Below are positions 8,207-17,500 of a stretch of 64,000 bases of DNA, piece after piece. The notes beneath the pieces were generated by a model that was not told the origin of the DNA, ran no database searches, and saw nothing but the letters and a program-made list of their open reading frames with translations. Made by a program: the position numbers and the translations under genes. Position 1 is the first letter of the stretch. Each line of letters starts with the position of its first letter. Source of the DNA: an uncultured Clostridia bacterium (GTDB lineage: Bacteria; Bacillota; Clostridia; Christensenellales; Aristaeellaceae); contig CAKUCW010000010.1 in the NCBI GenBank assembly GCA_934643825.1, forward strand, positions 3,656 through 67,655, in the 5' to 3' direction.

Positions 8207-9514
8207 ATGCAGCAGGAAGTAGCACAGTTTCTCGATTTTGTCGCCCATTCCCCGACGGTGTTTCAGGCAACCGAGCAGGCTTGCCGAATGCTTGAGGAAG
8301 CGGGCTTCTCCCGCCTTGCCGAGCATGAAGCATGGAACATCGTTCCCGGCGGACGCTACTATGTCACGCGCAACCGTTCGGCGCTCATCGCCTTCTCCGT
8401 TCCGGAAAAGGGCGCGGCGCACTGCCAAATCGTCGCCAGCCACGGCGATTCCCCGACCTTCAAGCTCAAGCCGAAGGCGGAGAGCGAATCCGCGGGCGCT
8501 TATGTCCGCCTGAATGTCGAGCGTTACGGCGGCATGATCCTGACCACATGGCTTGACAAGCCGCTCTCCATTGCGGGGCGTGCGCTCGTCCGCGAAAACG
8601 GAAAGCTCGTGACCAAGCTCATCGACCTTAACCGCGACGCGCTGCTCATCCCCAACATGCCGATTCACTTCAACCGCGATATCAACAACGGCTATGCGTA
8701 TAACCCGCAGGTCGATATGCTCCCCGTTTTCGGCGACTTGAGCGCCAAGGGTGCGCTTGCGTCGGAAGTCGCGGCGAAAGCCGGCGTTCAGGAAGAGGAT
8801 GTCGTCGCCTGCGACCTGTTCCTCTATAACCGCACGCCCGCAAGCGTCTGGGGTGCGCATGAGGAATTCTTCTCCTGCCCGCGCATCGACGATTTGGAGT
8901 GTGCCTACACTTCTCTGGCGGCGTTCATCGCCGCGCCTGCCCAAGCGCACATCAACGTCTGCGCCATCTTCGATAACGAAGAAGTCGGCAGCCTGTCCAA
9001 GCAGGGCGCGGATTCCACGCTGCTTGAGGACGTGCTGACGCGTGCGCTGTCCGCGCTGGGCATGTCGGATGGCGAGATCCGTGCCGCCATGAGCGCCAGC
9101 TTCATGGTTTCCGCCGACAACGCGCACGCCGTCCATCCCAATCATCCCGAAAAATATGACGACCAGAACCGCACGTTCATGAACGGCGGAGTGGTCATCA
9201 AGCATAACGCCAACCAGAAATACACGACCGACGCGGTTTCCGATGCCATTTTCGCGGAAATCTGCGCGAAGGCGGGCGTTCCCGTTCAGCATTTCGCCAA
9301 CCGTTCGGATATTTTGGGCGGCTCGACGCTGGGCAACCTCTCCAACGCGCATCTGTCCATGAATACCGTGGATATCGGTCTGGCTCAGCTCGCCATGCAC
9401 TCCAGCTATGAAACCGCGGGCTGCGCGGATGTTTCGTATATGATTCGTGCGCTGAACGAATTCTATCAGACGAATATCGTAACCGAAGCGGACGGCGCTT
9501 ATCAGCTGGTTTGA
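8207..9514 (+). CDS. M18-family aspartyl aminopeptidase
   Basis: 435 aa, full length for bacterial M18 peptidases (ApeB type). Metal-binding regions are visible: VASHGDSPTFKLKP (first His/Asp), CAIFDNEEVGS (Glu pair), FMVSADNAHAVHPN (Asp and His), and the C-terminal HSSYETAG block. It is a cytoplasmic dodecameric di-zinc enzyme that removes N-terminal acidic residues. ATG at 8207 with GAGGGCG upstream, 12 bases after the carrier gene, so it is read in the same transcript. A functional link to the dlt-like cluster is not obvious. It could recycle amino acids or simply ride on the promoter. Confidence 0.9.
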   Translation: MQQEVAQFLDFVAHSPTVFQATEQACRMLEEAGFSRLAEHEAWNIVPGGRYYVTRNRSALIAFSVPEKGAAHCQIVASHGDSPTFKLKPKAESESAGAYVRLNVERYGGMILTTWLDKPLSIAGRALVRENGKLVTKLIDLNRDALLIPNMPIHFNRDINNGYAYNPQVDMLPVFGDLSAKGALASEVAAKAGVQEEDVVACDLFLYNRTPASVWGAHEEFFSCPRIDDLECAYTSLAAFIAAPAQAHINVCAIFDNEEVGSLSKQGADSTLLEDVLTRALSALGMSDGEIRAAMSASFMVSADNAHAVHPNHPEKYDDQNRTFMNGGVVIKHNANQKYTTDAVSDAIFAEICAKAGVPVQHFANRSDILGGSTLGNLSNAHLSMNTVDIGLAQLAMHSSYETAGCADVSYMIRALNEFYQTNIVTEADGAYQLV

Positions 9515-9648
9515 TTCTCCGCCTGTTCGTGCTTTCTGCGCTCCTCGTTCTCCTGCCATCTGTCCGCTCGGGCGGATACCCGGCAGAGCGCCAGGGTCAC
9601 CAGCAGAATCAGCGCGACGCCCAGCGTGATGATGAATCCAACGATCAT
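9502..9648 (-). CDS. Small single-pass membrane protein, 48 aa, unrecognised
   Basis: Minus-strand frame of 49 codons starting at ATG 9648 with a GGGGGTG ribosome site a few bases upstream. Residues 2-24 are a clean membrane helix (MIVGFIITLGVALILLVTLA) followed by a charged tail rich in Arg, Glu and Gln. It overlaps the last 13 bases of the aminopeptidase gene, tail to tail. Such small proteins are common in Clostridia; no function can be assigned. The clean helix-plus-tail design and good ribosome site support a real gene. Confidence 0.55.
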   Translation of the reverse strand: MIVGFIITLGVALILLVTLALCRVSARADRWQENEERRKHEQAENQTS

Positions 9649-9677
9649 TTTTTCACCCCCTCGTATTATCTTATCCG

Positions 9678-9722
9678 AAAAACCGCCTTCCGTTGCATAC
9701 CAATCAGCGGAAGGCGGTTTTT
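9678..9722. terminator. Strong bidirectional terminator hairpin
   Basis: A 15-base perfect inverted repeat (arms at 9678-9692 and 9708-9722, AAACCGCCTTCCG type) is flanked by A and T runs. It ends the dlt-like operon reading rightwards and insulates the next promoter. Confidence 0.85.
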
Positions 9723-9834
9723 ACACATGGGGAATGGCAGAGCAATCGTCCGCGTGAGCACCCCCCTCGTTTTGCGTTTTCTCAATTTTGATGGAGAGCT
9801 TTCTTTATTATTCAAAATAACAGCGTATACCCGC

Positions 9835-9863
9835 TTGATTTTTCCTTTTCATGAATGTATAAT
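9835..9863 (+). promoter_or_regulatory. Promoter of the D-glutamate/5-oxoproline operon
   Basis: TTGATT (9835-9840), 17-base spacer, TATAAT (9858-9863). It lies 59 bases upstream of the first start codon in an AT-rich stretch. Confidence 0.75.
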
Positions 9864-9922
9864 GATGCCGTTATTGCATCTATTATCATTCTGCCTGCTT
9901 AAATCGAAAGGACGGCATCGCT

Positions 9923-10987
9923 ATGAACCGTGACGAACTTGAACGACGCAACGTCGGTGAAAACCTCGATTCCCTGATGAACCTCGATCCTCGGGGCTAT
10001 GGCGTCTGCCGCATTCTTTACGCAGGCAGCCGCATGGCAACCGGCGAACCGCTGACCATGCACGCCGCGCAGCGGCTCACAGATACGGTCAAGCCCGGCG
10101 ATTTGGTCTATATTCTGACCGGATTCGTTCTTCTTCCGCACAAAGTGCCGGAGATGGACGGCATGGTTTCCTCCATGCTGTTCGCCCGTGCGCTCGTGCT
10201 TGCCTTTGACGCCAAGCCCATTATCATCTGCCCGGAGGACAGCCTTCAGGCGATTCACAACTGCGCATGCATCGTCGGTCTGCACATCTACGACGAGATC
10301 GACACGGTGCGTGAAATGCCGATGAGCATGGGCGTCATCTCCTTCCCGAAGGATCCGGCGCAGGCGCCTGCCGCCATCGATGCGCTGCTTGCCCACGGCG
10401 TGCCCGCCGCGGCGGTTTCCATTGAAGCGCCCGGCGCAAACGCGGTCGGGGTTTATCACAACGCGGGCGGCAAGGACGTTTCCGCGCTGGAAGCCAAAAC
10501 CGACCTGCTCTGGGCAAAGCTTCGCGAGCTGTCCGTTCCGACGGTTTCCATCGGCGATTTGGGCAATGAAATCGGCATGGGCAAGATTGCCGATCACATC
10601 CGCGCTTATATCCCCTTTACCGACAAGGGCGAATGCTCCTGCGGCTGCAAGGGCGGCATTTTGGCGGCAAGCACGACGGACTGCATCATCACCGCAACCT
10701 GTTCGGATTGGGGCTGCTATGGCTTGATGGCTGCCCTTGCGTATTTGAAGCGCGATATCGACATTCTCCAGACCGAAGAGATGGAAGCCGAGCTGATGCA
10801 CACTGCCGCCCGCAGCGGACTGATCGACATGACGGGCTCGCTTCTGCCGGGCATCGACGGGTTTGACACGAAGCTGAATGTTTCCATTCTCACCCTGATG
10901 CGCCAATGCACGAACTATGCCCTGCGCTATTCGCACAACTCCGAGCGCTGGTTTGCGCCGGTTCTCCAAAAGAAGTTCTTTGGCTAA
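9923..10987 (+). CDS. D-glutamate cyclase, C-terminal-domain type (DUF4392)
   Basis: 354 aa. It matches my recollection of the GLUCM_C/DUF4392 family, which forms the C-terminal half of the mitochondrial D-glutamate cyclase DGLUCY. Visible features are PGDLVYILTGF, FDAKPIIICPEDS, SIEAPGANAVGVYHN, and a Cys-rich EGSC-like block, ECSCGCKGGILAA. The predicted reaction is D-glutamate to 5-oxo-D-proline. A second cyclase-family gene and all three 5-oxoprolinase subunits lie downstream in the same direction. Start ATG at 9923 follows AAAGGACG. Confidence in the family is good; whether this protein alone is active or needs the DUF1445 partner is unknown. Confidence 0.75.
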   Translation: MNRDELERRNVGENLDSLMNLDPRGYGVCRILYAGSRMATGEPLTMHAAQRLTDTVKPGDLVYILTGFVLLPHKVPEMDGMVSSMLFARALVLAFDAKPIIICPEDSLQAIHNCACIVGLHIYDEIDTVREMPMSMGVISFPKDPAQAPAAIDALLAHGVPAAAVSIEAPGANAVGVYHNAGGKDVSALEAKTDLLWAKLRELSVPTVSIGDLGNEIGMGKIADHIRAYIPFTDKGECSCGCKGGILAASTTDCIITATCSDWGCYGLMAALAYLKRDIDILQTEEMEAELMHTAARSGLIDMTGSLLPGIDGFDTKLNVSILTLMRQCTNYALRYSHNSERWFAPVLQKKFFG

Positions 10988-10999
10988 AGGAGGGACGTT

Positions 11000-11695
11000 A
11001 TGATGGAGCTGCATCCCGTCGGCGTCAGCGGCGTTCTCGCCGTATTGGGCGATGCCATCAGCGAGGAAACCGGCGCACGCGTCGCCGCGCTTTCCGCAGC
11101 CGTGCGTGATGCGCACATAGCAGGCATCACGGAAATGATTCCCGCTTACGCTTCGCTTCTCATCAAATACGATCCGTTTCTGACCGATTACGCTGCGATT
11201 GCGCTCCGCGTGCGCGGGCTTGAGCAGCATATTTCTTCCGCCGCCGCGCAGGAAGGGCGCATCGTCGATATTCCTGTGTGTTACGGTGGCAAATACGGCG
11301 AAGACCTGCACTTTGTCGCCCACCACGCGGGGCTGAGCGAAAAGGACGTCATCGCGCTGCACGCCGGCAGAACCTACCGCATTTACATGCTCGGCTTTCT
11401 GCCCGGATTCCCGTATCTGGGCGGGCTGGATCCGCGCCTGTTCACCCCACGGCTGGATACGCCGCGCACAAGCATCCCCGCCGGTTCCGTCGGCATCGGC
11501 GGACAGCAGACCGGCATCTATCCGATGGAATCCCCCGGCGGCTGGCAGCTGATCGGGCGCACGCCGCTGACGCTCTTCTCTCCGTCTCAGCCCCTGCCGT
11601 ATGCGGCGGGCGACCGCATCCGATTCGTGCCCATCGATGAGGGCGAATTTGAGGCAATCCGCCGGAAAGAGGAGGCGCGTGTGCATGGCGCTTAA
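11000..11695 (+). CDS. pxpB: 5-oxoprolinase subunit B (KipI family)
   Basis: 231 aa, the usual length for PxpB. Signatures present are the VxYGG region (DIPVCYGGKYGEDL), the GFLPGFPYLGGLD block and the PRTSIPAGSVGIGGQQTGIYP block of the cyclophilin-like KipI family. With PxpA and PxpC it makes the ATP-dependent 5-oxoprolinase that opens 5-oxoproline to glutamate in the cytoplasm. AAGGAGGG lies six bases upstream of the ATG at 11000, and it overlaps pxpC by 11 bases. Confidence 0.93.
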   Translation: MMELHPVGVSGVLAVLGDAISEETGARVAALSAAVRDAHIAGITEMIPAYASLLIKYDPFLTDYAAIALRVRGLEQHISSAAAQEGRIVDIPVCYGGKYGEDLHFVAHHAGLSEKDVIALHAGRTYRIYMLGFLPGFPYLGGLDPRLFTPRLDTPRTSIPAGSVGIGGQQTGIYPMESPGGWQLIGRTPLTLFSPSQPLPYAAGDRIRFVPIDEGEFEAIRRKEEARVHGA

Positions 11696-12686
11696 AATCG
11701 TTTTCCCCGGGCCGCTGACCACCGTTCAGGATTTCGGTCGTCTGGGGCATCAGGCAGAGGGCTTCCCCGAGTGTGGCGCATGCGACAAGTATTCCCTTGC
11801 GCTTGCCAATCTGCTGGCGGGCAACGGAAGCGCCCCGCACATGGCAGGGCTTGAATATACGCTCATCGGTCCGACCGTTCAGGCGGACGATTATACGCTC
11901 GTTGCGCTGGCAGGCGGCGTTTCCCGCCCCAAGGTCAACGGCAAAGATGTGCCGATGTTTGCCCCCGTTCTGCTTGCGCCGGGCGATACGCTGGAAGTCG
12001 GCGCACTGGAAAGCGGTCTGCGCGGCTATCTGACGCTGTTTGGCGGGCTGGATCTCCACCCTGTTCTGGGAAGCCGTTCGACCGATTTAAAATGCCACAT
12101 CGGCGGCATGGAAGGGCGTGCGCTTCGCGCAGGCGATGTTTTACCCCTTCTGTCCGCCTTCCGTCTGCCGCAGGAGCAATACGCGCTCATGCAAAAGCGT
12201 TTCAAACCGCTTGAACCTTGGGCGCTTTCCACGCTCACGCCGCACGGTTACATCGGCCCTGCCGTTTTGCCGCTGCTGCGCATCGTTCCCGGTCCGCAGG
12301 ACGGCATGTTCACCGAGCAGGCGCTGCACGAATTCAGCCATTCGCTCTATACCGTCACGCCGGATTCCAACCGCATGGCAGCCAAGCTGAGCGGCACGGC
12401 AATGACAGCCAAAAACGGCGTCGATATCCTTTCGGACGGCATCGTCGAAGGCTCTGTACAGATTTCGGCAAACGGCCAGCCCATCGTTATGCTTGCCGAC
12501 CATCAGTCCACCGGCGGCTATGCCAAAATCGGCACAGTGATCGGCTGTGACATCCCCGCGATAGCGCAGGTTCGCCCCGGGCAAAGCGTCGGCTTCCGGT
12601 TTGTGACGGTAGAAGAGGGCATTGCCGCCTGCAAGCGTGAAAAAGAAAAATGGGATCAGTTCAAGGAGCAGTTTTATGGAGAATAA
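11685..12686 (+). CDS. pxpC: 5-oxoprolinase subunit C (KipA family)
   Basis: 333 aa, biotin-dependent-carboxyltransferase-like fold. It begins MALKIVFPGPLTTVQDFGR, the typical KipA/PxpC N-terminus, and carries the GPQDGMFT and SNRMAAKLSG blocks. The start at 11685 has GAGGAGG upstream; longer in-frame starts inside pxpB lack homology to the family. It overlaps pxpB (11 bases) and the next gene (11 bases), which indicates translational coupling of the whole complex. Confidence 0.93.
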   Translation: MALKIVFPGPLTTVQDFGRLGHQAEGFPECGACDKYSLALANLLAGNGSAPHMAGLEYTLIGPTVQADDYTLVALAGGVSRPKVNGKDVPMFAPVLLAPGDTLEVGALESGLRGYLTLFGGLDLHPVLGSRSTDLKCHIGGMEGRALRAGDVLPLLSAFRLPQEQYALMQKRFKPLEPWALSTLTPHGYIGPAVLPLLRIVPGPQDGMFTEQALHEFSHSLYTVTPDSNRMAAKLSGTAMTAKNGVDILSDGIVEGSVQISANGQPIVMLADHQSTGGYAKIGTVIGCDIPAIAQVRPGQSVGFRFVTVEEGIAACKREKEKWDQFKEQFYGE

Positions 12687-13476
12687 TTTCGCTCAGATGT
12701 CCCCGGCGCAGGTGCGTGCGCTGATCCGCGAGGGCAAGATCACACAGCCGACGACCGGCATGTGCGACGGCTATGCACAGGGCAATCTTGTCGTCCTGCC
12801 CAAAGAGCTGGCGTGGGATTTTCTGCTCTTCTGCCAGCGCAACCCCAAATCCTGTCCGCTGCTGGAAGTTGCGGACGCAGGCAGCCGGACATTTCCGGTA
12901 TTCGGCGCGGGAAGCGACATCGCACGCGACATTCCGAAATACCGCGTCTATGAAAACGGCGTGATGACCGGCGAATATACCGATGTTTCCAAGTTCTTTG
13001 ACGAGCCCGGGCGTGAGCTGGTCAGCTTTCTGATCGGGTGCAGCTTTTCGTTTGAAAGTGCGCTTCTGGAGGCGGGCGTGCCCGTGCGCCAAATCGAAGA
13101 GGGCGTCAATGTGCCGATGTACAACACGAACATCCCCTGCGCAAGCGCGGGCGTGTTTTCCGGCAACATGGTCGTGAGCATGCGCCCCATTCCGCACGAG
13201 CTTGTGCCGGCCGCGGTCGCGATTACGGCGCAGATGCCGCGTGTTCATGGCATGCCGATTCAGATCGGCTATCCGGAGCATATCGGCATTCACGATCTTG
13301 CGCATCCGGACTACGGCGACGCGGTGACGATCCGCGAGAACGAAGTTCCCGTATTCTGGCCCTGCGGCGTGACTCCGCAGGCGGTCGTCATGCACTCCAA
13401 GCCGCCGTTTGTCATCACGCACGCGCCGGGACACATGTTCATCACGGACGTAAAGAACGCCGTCTTAAAGCTATAA
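12676..13476 (+). CDS. D-glutamate cyclase N-terminal-domain type / putative hydro-lyase (DUF1445, YcsI family)
   Basis: 266 aa, the typical length of the UPF0317/YcsI family: TTGMCDGYAQGNLVVLP, GCSFSFESALLEAG, YNTNIPC, GCSF-type cysteines and PVFWPCGVTPQ are visible. The same domain forms the N-terminal half of DGLUCY. Start ATG 12676 with AAGGAGCA upstream and an 11-base overlap with pxpC. Within this operon it is most likely part of D-glutamate cyclisation feeding the 5-oxoprolinase; the older name hydro-lyase has no experimental basis known to me. Confidence 0.85.
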   Translation: MENNFAQMSPAQVRALIREGKITQPTTGMCDGYAQGNLVVLPKELAWDFLLFCQRNPKSCPLLEVADAGSRTFPVFGAGSDIARDIPKYRVYENGVMTGEYTDVSKFFDEPGRELVSFLIGCSFSFESALLEAGVPVRQIEEGVNVPMYNTNIPCASAGVFSGNMVVSMRPIPHELVPAAVAITAQMPRVHGMPIQIGYPEHIGIHDLAHPDYGDAVTIRENEVPVFWPCGVTPQAVVMHSKPPFVITHAPGHMFITDVKNAVLKL

Positions 13477-13505
13477 GAAAACGATGGGCTGCCGCCCATA
13501 CCTGC

Positions 13506-13591
13506 CTGAGGGACTTCATCCCTCAGACTCCCTTCTTCGCTTCGCGGCGGTTTAAATTGATGTTTTCATGCGTTATTGCATAGCAATAACG
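13506..13591 (+). repeat. Two hairpins in the gap before pxpA
   Basis: CTGAGGG/CCCTCAG (13506-13526) and the perfect dyad CGTTATTGC/GCAATAACG (13571-13591) precede stem-loop repeat A copy 2. Neither is followed by a T run, so they are more likely repeat debris or mRNA-stability structures than terminators. Confidence 0.5.
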
Positions 13592-13605
13592 CAAATGGGA
13601 GGTTC

Positions 13606-13647
13606 AGGAACCTCAGGTTCCTGCCAGGGTTTGGGGCAGCGCCCCAA
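13606..13647 (+). repeat. Stem-loop repeat A, copy 2 (upstream of pxpA)
   Basis: Perfect dyad AGGAACCTCAGGTTCCT (13606-13622), then TTGGGGCAGCGCCCCAA (13631-13647), which abuts the ribosome site AGAAAGG of pxpA. This is the best-preserved copy of the family. Confidence 0.75.
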
Positions 13648-13663
13648 AGAAAGGTTTATACTT

Positions 13664-14419
13664 ATGATTTCTGTTGATTTGAACTGCGACCTCGGCGAGA
13701 GCTTTGGCGCATATACCATCGGCATGGATGAAGCCGTGATTCCGCTCATCACATCCGCCAACGTCGCCTGCGGCTACCACGCAGGTGATCCGCTCGTGAT
13801 GGCGAAGACCGTCGAGCGCTGCCGCACGGCGGGCGTACACGTCGGCGCGCATCCCGGCTTTCCCGACCTGATGGGTTTTGGACGCCGCAACATGAACGTA
13901 TCGCCCGCAGAAGCCAAGGCCTACATTCAATACCAGCTCGGCGCGCTTCTCGCGTTCTGCCGCGCATCCGGCGTCAGCATGCACCACGTCAAGCCGCACG
14001 GTGCGCTGTACAACATGGCGGCGAAGGACGAGAAGCTCGCCCGCGCCATCGTCGAGGGCATCTGCGAGGTGGATGACCGTCTGACCCTGCTTGCGCTCAG
14101 CGGAAGCGAGATGCTCCTTGCCGCCGAAAAAGCGGGGCTTCGCGCCGCCAGCGAGGTCTTTGCCGACCGCGCTTATCAGGCAAACGGAACGCTTGTGCCG
14201 CGCAGTCAGCCCGGCGCGATGATTACCGACGAAAACGAAGCGATTGCCCGCGTCGTGCGCATGGTCACGGAGGGCGTTGTCACATCCATCGACGGCATTG
14301 ACGTGCCGCTCCGCGCTGATTCCATCTGCGTCCACGGCGACGGCGCAAAGGCACTGCTCTTTGTGCAGAAAATCCGTCAGGCGCTCGGCGAAAAGGGCGT
14401 GGAGATTAAAGCCCTGTAA
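13664..14419 (+). CDS. pxpA: 5-oxoprolinase subunit A (LamB/YcsF family)
   Basis: 251 aa, full length. It begins MISVDLNCDLGESFGAY, the hallmark N-terminus of LamB/YcsF proteins, and has ITSANVACGYHAGDP, VGAHPGFPDL and HVKPHGALYN. PxpA is the hydrolase subunit that acts with PxpBC. Start ATG 13664 is 11 bases after AGAAAGG; an open frame back to 13568 runs through the repeat and is not credible. It is separated from the rest of the operon by 187 bases of repeats without a terminator, so it is probably still co-transcribed. Confidence 0.95.
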   Translation: MISVDLNCDLGESFGAYTIGMDEAVIPLITSANVACGYHAGDPLVMAKTVERCRTAGVHVGAHPGFPDLMGFGRRNMNVSPAEAKAYIQYQLGALLAFCRASGVSMHHVKPHGALYNMAAKDEKLARAIVEGICEVDDRLTLLALSGSEMLLAAEKAGLRAASEVFADRAYQANGTLVPRSQPGAMITDENEAIARVVRMVTEGVVTSIDGIDVPLRADSICVHGDGAKALLFVQKIRQALGEKGVEIKAL

Positions 14420-14435
14420 GCTGAAATTGCATGAC

Positions 14436-14485
14436 AAAAGCGCACTCCGCAGCAGGGATTTTCTCCCTCTGCGGGGTGCGCTTTC
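14436..14485. terminator. Strong terminator after pxpA
   Basis: Long hairpin (AAAGCGCACTCCGCAGCAGGGA paired with the reverse complement ending in GCGCTTT), with A and T runs on both sides. It can serve both the pxp operon and, on the other strand, read-through from the glycosyltransferase side. Confidence 0.8.
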
Positions 14486-14535
14486 ATTGTGATGGATTTG
14501 TTTTCAAGCCGCGGCATATGCCGCTTCAGCCCTGA

Positions 14536-17500
14536 TCAATACCACATCCAGTTCTTAAACCAGTTCATCTTCGCCAGCCAATCCCTTGAGACCTCCATGC
14601 CGGAAGCATAGGGATAGAACGCGATGAACAGCACCACCGCCGCCACGCCAAGCACGGCGGCAAGCGCATGACTCAGCTTCGGTTTTCTGCGCTCCAGATA
14701 GCGCAGCGCCTGCACCGTCGCCAAAATGATGAACGGCACGCTTGCGAAATAGTGATAGATGAACGTCAGCCGGCTGACCAGCACCCACGGCAGATACGCC
14801 GACAGGAAACCCACCGCGATAACCGGCATGGCGCGGTCATACGCATCGTCCCTGCCGGGAACGACGCGGAGCATCGGCAGCGCATTGCGATAAAAGCTGT
14901 ATCCCAATACGAACAGAATGCCCAGCAGACCCGTCCACCAAACCGCGGGATTGCCGAACGCCATGATGGTGCTTGCCTTGCCCGCCTCCGGGAAAGCCGC
15001 GCTGTAATACCACATCGGCTTGATGATGAGCGGCCACTCATACCACGGCGACGAGAAGTAATGCGTCGCAACGAGGTTCTTGTGGTATTCAAACATCATC
15101 ACCTGCGCATTCCAGACGCGCTCGAGCATCTTGGCGTTCAGCTTCACCTCGCCGTATGCGCTCAGATACGGAATGTAGCTCATCACATAGATCGTCACCG
15201 GAACAAGCACGAAGAACACGATGCACGCGGCGATGGTCAGCGCACCCTTCTGAACAAAGCTGTCCGCCGCATGCGCAAACGCGGGATCTTCCTCCCTGTG
15301 CTTCTGCGCGTATCGGCTCTGCTTATACAGCGCAATGAACCGCGAGAAGAACAGCACGGCAAGCCCGACCGCGCCATAGCAGCCGATCCACTTGCTCGAA
15401 ATCGCCAGACCCATGAACACGCCGGACAATCCCAGCGGAATAAACGTCCTGCTCAGCTTCTGATGATAGAAGCTCATCTGCATCCACCGCGCCATAAACA
15501 GGAACATCACCATCATGAACAGCACCGGGAAGGAATCGATGGTCGCGATGCGCGTCTGCGTAAAGTGCATGCAGTCCGCTGTCAGCAGCAGCGCACTCAG
15601 CGCAGCCCAGCGCGTGCGCTTCATCAGCTGCATCGCCAGCAGATAGATGGCGGGAATCATCAGGATGCCCGTCAGCGTGCCCGCAAAGCGCCACGCAAAC
15701 GGCGTCATGCCCATCAGATCGATGCACCAGCTCATAAAGACCTTGCCCAGCGGCGGATGCGTCGTTTCGTAGGTATACAGGTTGTGCGCATGCTCATAGC
15801 CCGTGCGTGCATGGTAGATCTCATCGAAGTACATGCTGTTTTCGTAGGTCGGCTTTTGAGGAACGGTATCCTGCTCATCGATAAGCGTGTTCGGGTCGCT
15901 TCCGCGTCCCTCCAGCGCACCGCTCACCGTCACGGAAACCGGCTGGATGACCTGTCCGTTTTCATCAACCGCCGCCACTTCCCAGAGCGCAGAGCCCGCG
16001 TCCTTGAATGTCACGCGCAGATAGCGTCCGCTCAGCGCGGTCATGCTTCCGGATGCGCCCGCAACGACGTCGGATGCGTCATAGGTCGGCGCTCTGAGTG
16101 CCAGCCACTTGAAGCACTCGCCGCGGTCAAAGAAGGCGTCCGTTTCGGCGCTGTAATCCACGCCGCCATCGGATGCGGCAAACGAAAACTGCGTATCCGA
16201 AATGCCGCCGTAGTAATAGACGTGGAAATTCTCATGGACGCTGCCCAAGTCTATGACCACGCTTTCGCCTTCCGCGGTAGACACATAGCCCGTCTGCGGC
16301 GCTTTGCCTGTGCCCAGATGATAAAACGCAACGGCTGCGTAAACCAGCGTCATCGCGCCCATAAGGACGAAATCACGCGGGCGCAGATGCAGGCGATAGT
16401 CCTTTTCGTGAAGAAGCTCGTCGCGCATGCGCGTTTCCGCCGCGCAAAGCGCTTCTTCCGCCTGTCCTTCCGCCGCGTCTGTTCTTCTTCTCTGCGGTAG
16501 AGTGAGCGCAGGTGCGCCCATTGTCAGCCGCACGGCGGTGTAGACCGTCAGCGCCGCGCAGGCAAGCTGCACCACGCCCAGCACATAGCCCAGCCATGTA
16601 TTCGGCGCAATGAGATAATCATACGCCAGCACGACGCCGATGTTCACCGCCGACGCCGCCGATGCCGCCGCGGCGGAAATCAGCAGGCGCAGATCGCCCG
16701 TTTCAACAAAGGCAAAGAAGAGCAGCGCCAGCGCAGGCAGGATATAGCGTTCGTGCATCTTGGTCGTCAGCACAAAGATGAGCTGCATCGTCATCGCCGA
16801 CGCGAGGAACAGGCGGCTCCTGCCCTGCCCCAGCAGGTAGACGGCGATGCCCGCCGCGAAGGAGAGAACCATCAGCACCATACCGAGCTGTCCGTAGGTC
16901 ACGCCGCCAATCAACGCCGTCGATTCATCCACCCAGTTGCCGCCCAGCAGGAACATCAGGTTTCCGGTCGAAAGCGTCGCATGCGGATAACCGGAGAGCG
17001 TCGCCGCATACTTGTCCACCAGCCATGTGACGATATTCTCGCCCCACGCAAACGGCAGAACGATTGCCAGCGTCACCGCCACACCGCCCAGCAGCCCCAG
17101 CACGATGGACTTTCCGCGATGCTCGCCGAGCTTCGCTTCCTTCATCAAGGCGGCAACGCCCAGCGGCACGAGCAGACCCGCCTGCGGCTTCGCCAGCACG
17201 GCAAGCGCAAAGATCGGAATCGCAATCGTCCACTGTCCCTCGCGGGCATTGAGCAGCATCAGCACCAGCAGAAGCGCCAGCACGGAGTCGATCTGCCCCC
17301 AGCAGCTTCCGGTGACGATGAACGCCGGATTCAGCGCAAGCATCGCGGCAACCGCCAGCGATACGCCGTTTCCGAATTTCTTCTTCGCCGCCGCATAGCA
17401 AACCGCCGCCAAAGCGAGGTCGCAGGCAATCGGCACCATCTTCATCAGCGCCTGAAATCCGAGGCTGCCTGTACTCATGCCCAGCAGATTGCCGATGACG

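Noticed and set aside
7940..9559. Minus-strand open frame opposite the carrier and aminopeptidase genes
   Set aside because: Arg/Val/Gly-rich antisense product with no motif; the plus strand has two recognised genes.
9511..9933. Plus-strand frame after the aminopeptidase
   Set aside because: It reads through a strong terminator and a promoter, and the better gene is the 48-aa minus-strand frame.
14668..16500. Long plus-strand open frame opposite the GT-C enzyme
   Set aside because: Arg/His-rich antisense shadow of membrane-protein codons; no start signal.
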